A DNA stretch of 9,905 nt, taken from NCBI GenBank assembly GCA_001790455.1, contig MGCP01000002.1:1553-11457 (forward strand). Direction: 5' to 3'. The notes beneath the pieces were generated by a model that was given only the letters and a program-made list of their open reading frames with translations, searched no databases and was not told where the DNA came from. Position numbers and translations under genes: made by a program. The DNA is from Candidatus Saccharibacteria bacterium RIFCSPHIGHO2_02_FULL_47_12. Its GTDB lineage: Bacteria; Patescibacteriota; Saccharimonadia; Saccharimonadales; JANWIN01. Shown here in pieces: positions 5,726 to 9,905 of the stretch. Within the stretch, counting starts at the first letter, position 1. Each line of letters starts with the position of its first letter.

Positions 5726-6925
5726 ATGTCTTATACAAAATATCAAAAACCCAGTTCACGCCGATACAACGGTTCACCGCGGTATTCGCAGCCAAAAAGC
5801 CAAGGCCGCCGGCCAAAGAAAGACTACATACACCCCTCGCGCTTTATTGCTGGCGCCAAACCAGCAGACGAGCCAGACTACGTGCCTACGCACAAATTCA
5901 CAGATTTTGACCTGCATCCGGTTTTGCAAAGCAACCTGGTGGCTATGGGGTTTGACACACCTTCGCCCATACAGGACCAAAGCATACCAGTGGGCCTAAG
6001 CGGCCAAAACGTTGTGGGTCTGGCAGACACAGGCACTGGCAAAACCGCTGCCTTTGCCATACCCCTGCTTCATAAACTTATGACAAATAGCAATGCCAAG
6101 GCACTCATACTAGCCCCCACCAGAGAGCTTGCCCAGCAGATAGAAGAAGCCTGCCGTAGTTTTGCAAAAGGCAGTGGACTGTCTGGTGCTTTGCTGATTG
6201 GCGGCGTGGCCATGGGGCCACAGCTACGGGACCTACGTGCTAAAGCTCGCATTGTGATCGGCACGCCCGGGCGGGTAAAAGACCACATAGAACAAGGCAC
6301 TTTGAATATTGCTGGCTTCAACATAGTTGTACTAGACGAGGTTGACCGCATGCTAGACATGGGATTCATAAATGACATACGCCACATACTGGGCCAAACA
6401 GCCAGCGTCAAACAGTCGTTCTTCTTTTCTGCCACGCTTGACGCGCGGGTAAAGGGCATCATAGACGATTTTTGCACTAGCCCGGTCCACGTGGCTGTTA
6501 AAACTGGCGAGGCCAGCAGCAACGTAGAGCAAAACATAGTAAATTATGTGTCCCACCATGAAAAAATAGATAAACTCCACGACCTATTGCTGCAGGAAAA
6601 GGTTGCCAAAACCCTGGTATTTGACGACACGCACAGAAGTGTAGAAAAATTGTGCAAAGAATTGCAGGCACGGGGTTTTAGCTCCGACGCCATACACGGT
6701 GGCAAGTCGCAGTCTCAGCGCCAGCGGGCACTGAAGAGGTTTAAAGACAACCAAGTAAACGTGCTAGTGGCCACAGACGTAGCGGCACGGGGCATAGACG
6801 TTGCTGACATTACGCATGTGATCAACTACTCCACTCCACAGTCTTATAGCGACTACATTCACCGCATTGGTCGCGCTGGCCGCGCTGGCCGCACCGGCCA
6901 CGCGTTGACGTTTATTGAGGGCTAG
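5726..6925 (+). CDS. DEAD-box ATP-dependent RNA helicase with DEVD motif II
   Basis: A 399-residue superfamily 2 helicase that uses ATP to unwind short RNA duplexes, probably in ribosome assembly or mRNA turnover. The basic, Arg/Ser/Tyr-rich tail (1-45) suits RNA binding. Motifs follow in order: Q motif (F58, then GFDTPSPIQ with Q83), motif I ADTGTGKT (100-107), Ia PTRELA (131-136), Ib TPGR (180-183), II DEVD (204-207), III SAT (235-237), IV LVFDDT, V ATDVAARGID (349-358), VI HRIGRAGR (379-386). Motif II reads DEVD instead of DEAD; the acidic residues that bind Mg-ATP are kept. The protein ends 13 residues after motif VI (GRTGHALTFIEG), shorter than usual, so the last part of the second RecA-like domain is minimal and there is no C-terminal extension. 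The next bases in other frames do not restore one. The long leader resembles cold-regulated helicase genes, but no cold-box can be shown. Confidence 0.95.
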   Translation: MSYTKYQKPSSRRYNGSPRYSQPKSQGRRPKKDYIHPSRFIAGAKPADEPDYVPTHKFTDFDLHPVLQSNLVAMGFDTPSPIQDQSIPVGLSGQNVVGLADTGTGKTAAFAIPLLHKLMTNSNAKALILAPTRELAQQIEEACRSFAKGSGLSGALLIGGVAMGPQLRDLRAKARIVIGTPGRVKDHIEQGTLNIAGFNIVVLDEVDRMLDMGFINDIRHILGQTASVKQSFFFSATLDARVKGIIDDFCTSPVHVAVKTGEASSNVEQNIVNYVSHHEKIDKLHDLLLQEKVAKTLVFDDTHRSVEKLCKELQARGFSSDAIHGGKSQSQRQRALKRFKDNQVNVLVATDVAARGIDVADITHVINYSTPQSYSDYIHRIGRAGRAGRTGHALTFIEG

Positions 6926-6968
6926 AAACTATTTCAGGGGCGATTTTTGATTAACTGAGTGTGTGGGT

Positions 6969-7009
6969 ATTGTAGGCGAGGTTAGAACTATTCTTTTTGG
7001 TTCTACAAT
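6969..7009 (+). other. Bulged stem-loop in the region between helicase and ATP-grasp genes
   Basis: ATTGT (6969-6973) and AGAAC (6984-6988) on the left pair with GTTCT (7000-7004) and ACAAT (7005-7009) on the right. This leaves a 10-nt bulge and an 11-nt U-rich loop. It starts about 43 nt after the helicase stop. No run of T follows, so it is not a standard intrinsic terminator. Apart from this and the promoter at 7020, I see nothing else in the 275-nt gap. Confidence 0.35.
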
Positions 7010-7019
7010 GCTCTAATGC

Positions 7020-7048
7020 TTGTTATTTAATCTGTTATAGGGTATAGT
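7020..7048 (+). promoter_or_regulatory. Candidate promoter upstream of the ATP-grasp gene
   Basis: TTGTTA (7020-7025), 17-bp spacer, TATAGT (7043-7048). Start would be near 7055, leaving a leader of about 145 nt before ATG 7201. The leader holds two mutually exclusive 5-bp stems, CTTTG/CAAAG (7067-7071/7085-7089) and TGCGC/GCGCA (7070-7074/7089-7093). Confidence 0.5.
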
Positions 7049-7200
7049 TATGCCATATACATTTCTCTTTGCGCAATAAAAGTACAAAGCGCATCGGCTG
7101 AGTATCAAACAAAAACCTGATTTATTAGCATTGTTTGCCGGTATATCACGGAGTCTATCCATTTAAATCAACAGCTTGAGCTGAGAAAGTGCTATATTTT

Positions 7201-8305
7201 ATGAAACTCACATCTATCTTAGAGGGTGGTATCCAAGCCACCTTCCCCAAAAAGATTAATAAATACATTGAAATTGTTGGATCAACTAACCCACGGTTGA
7301 ACGCCATGGCTCTAGACTCGCGTCTAACTATAGCGGCGACGCTTCGCAAGCACTATACAAAAGTTGGCATCACTATTGTAAACAACATGGATGACCTGCA
7401 GGCCCTAGTTGCCAAAAAGCCAGATCTGGTGGTGCTGGGAATGAAGTTAGTGCTATTAGACCCGGCGAAAAGTTACGACGATAGTCCAAAAGTGTGGCTC
7501 TCTACCTATCTGGAAGAAAACAGCATAGCTTATACCGGATCGGATACAATTGCTTTGGCCCTCGAGTTTAACAAGCATGAAGCCAAGCAAAAGACGATTG
7601 ATGCTGGCCTGCGCAGCTCAGCGTTTTTTATATCTACCATTATCAAGCCGACGTTTAAACATAAGCTACAATTTCCACTGTTCGTAAAACCTACTAACCG
7701 AGGAGATAGCAAAGGCATAGACGAGCAATCAGTCGTATATACAAACGCTGAATTGAAAGCAAAAATAACAATCAATACACAATGACTGCAACTCAGACGC
7801 GCTTATAGAAGAGTATTTACCAGGAAGAGAATTTAGCGTTGCGGTAATTCGACAACCGCACTCAGACGATTTGTTGGCTATGCCAATAGAGATAACTACA
7901 CCGGCCGATAAACGTGGCCATAGCTTTTTAAGCGAAGCTGTAAAAGATGCAGACACCGAAAAAGTTTTGGCAGTTGATGATTATAAACTAAAAAGTTTAT
8001 TAAATACGTTAGCGGTCGGGGTTTTTAAGGCAATAGGCTCACGCGATTACGGACGGATTGATATGCGGCTAGACAGTTACGGGCAGCCAAGTTTTATAGA
8101 GGCTAATCTTATGCCTGGGTTGTCTGACCATGGCTACTTGGCAAGATGCTTCTATTTGAACCGGCGCAGCTCCTACCCAGACATGATATTGGCTATTGTT
8201 GCACTGGGATTCATGCGAAACCAGCCCGTATCTGTGATGACCTTGCCACAAGACTCAGTCGAAGTTTTAGCTACTGGGCTGGTAAATACTCTACCCGTGG
8301 CTTAA
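7201..8305 (+). pseudogene. D-Ala-D-Ala-ligase-like ATP-grasp protein, split by a +1 frameshift
   Basis: Two reading frames together encode one ATP-grasp ligase of about 367 residues, close to D-alanine-D-alanine ligase length. The first (7201-7785, 194 aa) has the N-terminal domain, then YTGSDTIALALEFNKHEAKQ as in Ddl proteins, and the ATP-binding FPLFVKPTNRGDSKGI (K163). It ends at TGA 7783-7785. The next frame, open from 7769 to 8305, continues directly with DALIEEYLPGREFSVAVI, then GRIDMRLD and the metal/phosphate motif FIEANLMPGLS. The shift must lie between 7769 and 7785. The Ddl hallmark HGxxGEDG is absent, so the substrate need not be D-alanine; another carboxylate-amine ligase is possible. 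The first half begins at ATG 7201 (a GTG at 7189 is an alternative); neither has a good ribosome binding site. The clean break with otherwise intact motifs suggests a recent mutation, a sequencing error, or programmed +1 frameshifting. Confidence 0.78.
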
Positions 8306-8326
8306 CCAACCATTACCGTTGACTCC

Positions 8327-8335
8327 TGGCTGGGG
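8327..8335 (-). repeat. Array box A (CCCCAGCCA)
   Basis: CCCCAGCCA on the minus strand, preceded by CTCCT, 93 nt after the stop of the coiled-coil gene at 8428. No minus-strand gene follows it in the visible sequence, so it is associated with the 3' side of that gene rather than with a promoter. Confidence 0.5.
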
Positions 8336-8347
8336 AGGAGGGTTATC

Positions 8348-8368
8348 TTACAGGGTGCCACCCTGTAA
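8348..8368. other. Perfect 10-bp inverted repeat between convergent genes
   Basis: TTACAGGGTG (8348-8357) and its exact complement CACCCTGTAA (8359-8368) around one central base. In RNA it would form a stem of 7-9 bp with a tight loop. It lies between the ATP-grasp stop (8305) and the coiled-coil gene stop (8428). A bidirectional transcription barrier is plausible, but the nearest T-run (8390-8395) is 22 nt away, so it is not a classical terminator. Confidence 0.45.
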
Positions 8369-8396
8369 TACTTGTAATACTCTTGTTGATTTTTTC

Positions 8397-8413
8397 CCAA
8401 GGTTCGCCCTTGG
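8397..8413. other. 6-bp stem-loop, weak terminator candidate
   Basis: CCAAGG (8397-8402), loop TTCGC, CCTTGG (8408-8413). Six T precede it on the plus strand, the wrong side for a plus-strand terminator. On the minus strand it is followed by A, not T. It may fold in the 3' end of the coiled-coil gene transcript. Confidence 0.33.
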
Positions 8414-8427
8414 AACATTAAGTGGGT

Positions 8428-8679
8428 CTATGCAGTTTTTTGCTCAAGTTTGGTGAGACGTTTTTCATGGTCTTGGACTTGTTCATCAACCGCAGATGTA
8501 TAGTTAATCGCCGAATGCTGGACGGCAGTTTGTATGTCGTCAATCTTCTTTTCAACTCGCTCTAAATCCTTCTTTTTTGCCAAATGCTCCAAATCTTCTT
8601 TGGCAGCAACATTTGCCATTTGCTGGGAAATGGTGGCCGTAATAAACTGCTTCAAATCAGCGATTGTATCTTCATCCAT
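8428..8679 (-). CDS. Small coiled-coil protein, 83 aa (paralogue of the right-edge gene)
   Basis: The product starts MDEDTIADLKQFITATISQQ, continues with a charged heptad-like helix (KEDLEHLAKKKDLERVEKK, IDDIQTAV) and ends DHEKRLTKLEQKTA. Nearly all of it should be helical coiled coil; there is no membrane span or signal peptide. It is clearly paralogous to the gene at 9693-9905: both have DLKQFI-ATISQQ near the start, alternating D/L/K/I repeats in the middle and a GHE/DHE-R-(L/I)TKLE-(Q/H)KT ending, while the middle differs in length and sequence. I recall similar short proteins recurring in Saccharibacteria, without known function. ATG 8679 lies six bases after an extended -10, so the message is probably leaderless. 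It could multimerise or tether a partner; this is inference. Confidence 0.75.
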   Translation of the reverse strand: MDEDTIADLKQFITATISQQMANVAAKEDLEHLAKKKDLERVEKKIDDIQTAVQHSAINYTSAVDEQVQDHEKRLTKLEQKTA

Positions 8680-8685
8680 GGCTAT

Positions 8686-8694
8686 ACTTTACCA
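8686..8694 (-). promoter_or_regulatory. Extended -10 promoter of the 83-aa coiled-coil gene, leaderless
   Basis: TGG-TAAAGT on the minus strand (TAAAGT at 8691-8686). Six bases separate it from ATG 8679, putting the expected start on the A of the ATG. No good -35. Confidence 0.48.
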
Positions 8695-8739
8695 CCAATT
8701 GCTGAATGCAGGATAGAGCTCCGGTAATTACTAATATTT

Positions 8740-8748
8740 TGGTTGGGG
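8740..8748 (-). repeat. Array box D, diverged (CCCCAACCA)
   Basis: CCCCAACCA on the minus strand, 37 nt after the stop of the 77-aa gene. It differs from the other boxes by one base. The bases after it (AAATATTAGTAATTA) resemble those after box C (TATTTTACAGTCATTAA). Confidence 0.42.
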
Positions 8749-8785
8749 AATAGGGATAAGTTTAGAATTATATTAACAACTAGGC

Positions 8786-9019
8786 CTAGTTGTTTGCGGC
8801 TAGTTCGGTAAGGCATATACCAGCCGCTTTTACGATGGTTTCGTCTGCACCACTTTCTGGATCCAGCACACCTAATAAGTAGTCAACATCCCTACCTACC
8901 CCAAGTGCAGAAACACGAAACACGAGATTTCCAACCTTTTCAACTTGTTCAGCACTCGGTTCATCTAATTCTGTTGCTAATCTTTCTGCAACTCGTCGTT
9001 TCTGAGTCTCGTTAAACAT
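8786..9019 (-). CDS. Hypothetical helical protein, about 77 aa
   Basis: No known family is recognised. From ATG 9019 the product begins MFNETQKRRVAERLATELDE, continues EVGNLVFRVSALGVGRDVDYL-like mixed helix and ends IVKAAGICLTELAANN. It is soluble, helical and mildly acidic, with no export signal. The open frame runs on to ATG 9067, adding 16 residues (MTLMLAFQTIMLQNCD). That ATG has no ribosome binding site and sits inside repeat box B. ATG 9019 lies six bases after a CAAAAT -10 that has a TTGCCT -35 at 17 bp, matching the leaderless arrangement of its neighbours, so I prefer it. A start at 9067 cannot be excluded. Confidence 0.62.
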   Translation of the reverse strand: MFNETQKRRVAERLATELDEPSAEQVEKVGNLVFRVSALGVGRDVDYLLGVLDPESGADETIVKAAGICLTELAANN

Positions 9020-9025
9020 ATCGCA

Positions 9026-9054
9026 ATTTTGCAGCATTATGGTTTGAAAGGCAA
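9026..9054 (-). promoter_or_regulatory. Promoter of the 77-aa gene, leaderless
   Basis: TTGCCT (9054-9049), 17-bp spacer, CAAAAT (9031-9026), then six bases to ATG 9019. Both boxes match consensus at four of six positions. The spacing is the same as at the other leaderless starts here. Confidence 0.42.
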
Positions 9055-9066
9055 GCATAAGCGTCA

Positions 9067-9103
9067 TGGCTGGGGCTAGTGGACGTACTTCGCAACTTTT
9101 GCG
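9067..9103 (-). repeat. Array box B with extended homology to box C
   Basis: On the minus strand the region reads GCAAAAGTT, three bases, AAGTACGTCCA, a short gap, then CCCCAGCCAT. Copy C (9640-9676) reads GCAAAGTT, two bases, AAGTGCGTCCA, a gap, CCCCAGCCAT. The homology spans about 37 bp. Copy B starts about 20 nt after the stop of the 158-aa gene. Confidence 0.58.
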
Positions 9104-9118
9104 CCCTCCATGAAGTAC
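9085..9118. other. Nested inverted repeats beside box B
   Basis: Outer arms GTACTTC (9085-9091) and GAAGTAC (9112-9118); inner arms CGCAA (9091-9095) and TTGCG (9099-9103), sharing one base with the outer left arm. Together they could fold as a hairpin with an asymmetric 8-nt internal loop, just after the stop of the 158-aa gene. No T-run follows. Confidence 0.42.
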
Positions 9119-9123
9119 ATGAG

Positions 9124-9600
9124 CTAAACAAAACTACCTGGTCTATAGTTTCCCGGGGGAGAAGCAAGGTCATTTAAGAAATGAACCCATCCTCCTTTTC
9201 TCTTTCTCTCAGCTATTTTAGTATTTATCATTCTCTCAGCTTGGACTCTTTTATGCTCAATAGTGCCCGCTTTTGTTCCTTTTTTGTGTAGGCTGATACA
9301 TACAATCCTTTCAAGCTCATCGCAGATGGTGCGTACACTTTCGGGAGTTACTGTCCCACGCTCAACTTCATCGTTCAGCGCAAGCGAATAAGCTACACCA
9401 CCTACAAACGTATAAAGCCGTCCTTCTTTGCGGGCAATATTTCCTTTCTCAATACACCAAATTTCATCAGGCGACTTGATGACATAGTCGCCTAGCTGCC
9501 AATTAGTTCTGTCAGTCATTAAAGTAGTTCTTGAACCATCAAAAAAAGCTTGCGCTACGGCATTTGGGTCAAATTCAAGTGCCTCCAGAGCATGAGTCAT
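9124..9600 (-). CDS. Hypothetical protein, 158 aa, leaderless
   Basis: No family is recognised. The product starts MTHALEALEFDPNAVAQAFF and has a central mixed region (LGDYVIKSPDEIWCIEKGN, then GRLYTFVGGVAYSLALNDEV) that looks like beta-strands plus a helix. The C-terminal half is strongly basic and helical (HKRVQAERMINTKIAERKRK) and ends SPPGNYRPGSFV. There are three cysteines (49, 95, 101), no signal peptide and no membrane span. The basic region could bind nucleic acid, but that is inference. ATG 9600 lies seven bases after the best promoter in the window, with no ribosome binding site, so the message should be leaderless. It sits between two array boxes. Confidence 0.74.
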   Translation of the reverse strand: MTHALEALEFDPNAVAQAFFDGSRTTLMTDRTNWQLGDYVIKSPDEIWCIEKGNIARKEGRLYTFVGGVAYSLALNDEVERGTVTPESVRTICDELERIVCISLHKKGTKAGTIEHKRVQAERMINTKIAERKRKGGWVHFLNDLASPPGNYRPGSFV

Positions 9601-9607
9601 AAAACAA

Positions 9608-9636
9608 ATAATACCATATTAGTTAATGACTGTAAA
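9608..9636 (-). promoter_or_regulatory. Strong promoter of the 158-aa gene, leaderless
   Basis: TTTACA (9636-9631, five of six to consensus), 17-bp spacer, TATTAT (9613-9608) with a TGG extension, then seven bases to ATG 9600. The ATGG-TATTAT core is the same as at the 70-aa gene (4990-4999). Confidence 0.7.
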
Positions 9637-9639
9637 ATA

Positions 9640-9676
9640 TGGCTGGGGAGGTGATGGACGCACTTTGAACTTTGCC
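9640..9676 (-). repeat. Array box C with extended homology to box B
   Basis: CCCCAGCCAT at the 3' end of a 37-bp conserved stretch, beginning 16 nt after the stop of the right-edge coiled-coil gene and ending 3 nt before the -35 of the 158-aa gene. Confidence 0.58.
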
Positions 9677-9692
9677 GTACATTTACCAATCG

Positions 9693-9905
9693 CTAAATAG
9701 TCTTATGCTCGAGTTTAGTAATACGGGCTTCGTGGCCTTTTAATTGAACTTCGGTTACTTCATTTGCTGTATCAATCGATTCTCCGACGGCAGATGATAT
9801 CTCGTCAAGCTTTGTATCGAGCTTTTGCAAATCTTCTCGTAAATCGGAAGTTTGCTGAGAAATGGTAGCACCAATAAATTGTTTTAGGTCAGTAATCACA
9901 TCATC
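9693..9905 (-). CDS. Small coiled-coil protein, 5' end outside window
   Basis: The visible part reads DDVITDLKQFIGATISQQTS, then a helical D/L/K/I repeat (DLREDLQKLDTKLDEISSAV) and ends KGHEARITKLEHKTI. It is a paralogue of the 83-aa protein at 8428-8679, which starts MDEDTIADLKQF. By that comparison the true ATG is probably the codon just beyond the right edge, giving about 71 residues; an internal GTG at 9899 is an unlikely start. It is predicted to be a fully helical coiled coil, soluble, of unknown role. Confidence 0.74.
   Translation of the reverse strand, partial: DDVITDLKQFIGATISQQTSDLREDLQKLDTKLDEISSAVGESIDTANEVTEVQLKGHEARITKLEHKTI

Noticed and set aside
5646..5999. Plus-strand open frame overlapping the helicase start
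   Set aside because: Different frame from the helicase, no ribosome binding site, and its product is compositionally odd. It is a shadow of the helicase N-terminus and leader.
9020..9067. Start of the 77-aa gene at ATG 9067
   Set aside because: That ATG lies in the repeated box, lacks an SD, and the extra 16 residues cover a promoter spaced six bases from ATG 9019. Kept as an alternative only.
9640..9676. tRNA 3'-end look-alike (CCCCAGCCA in reverse resembles the TGGCTGGGG seen at reversed tRNA genes)
   Set aside because: No GGTTCGAATCC arm, no matching 5' acceptor strand and no anticodon stem at any of the boxes.
1..9905. CRISPR array, insertion sequence or transposase
   Set aside because: No regularly spaced direct repeats and no transposase or integrase motifs in any frame.

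Overview
This 9.9 kb window looks like chromosome from a small-genome, host-associated bacterium of the Candidate Phyla Radiation, most likely Candidatus Saccharibacteria (TM7). That is inference: there is no rRNA or marker gene. It rests on compact genes, many orphan small proteins, heavy use of the AUA isoleucine codon, tandem ABC exporters, and several genes whose AUG lies only 6-8 bases after a -10 box. TGA is treated as stop; one apparent TGA interruption is discussed below.

Left part (1-2588). At the left edge, on the minus strand, is the first 102 codons of a Cu/Zn superoxide dismutase. It is preceded by, and overlaps by four bases (ATGA), a 38-codon gene for a histidine-rich single-pass membrane peptide. 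Divergent from it is a two-gene operon for a MacB/FtsX-type ABC exporter. The permease starts at TTG with a strong ribosome binding site. The ATPase carries a lysine-rich insertion of about 70 residues in its N-terminal region.

Middle part (2590-5007), minus strand. A small acidic soluble protein (70 aa, leaderless) comes first, then a DrrA/DrrB-type ABC exporter (ATPase and six-span permease, one-base TAATG overlap), then a conserved small two-span membrane protein with its own promoter.

Centre right (5086-8305), plus strand. There is an orphan 165-aa protein of an uncharacterised family, a minimal DEAD-box RNA helicase whose motif II reads DEVD and which has a leader of about 90 nt, and a D-Ala-D-Ala-ligase-like ATP-grasp gene split by a +1 frameshift at a UGA-C site.

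Right part (8306-9905), minus strand. Four small orphan genes all face the same way. Two are coiled-coil paralogues, the right-hand one cut by the window end. Each is followed by a CCCCAGCCA-like box, and the three whose 5' ends are visible appear to have their own leaderless promoter. The layout resembles a cassette array and is the most unusual part of the window; an integron-like interpretation is only a hypothesis.
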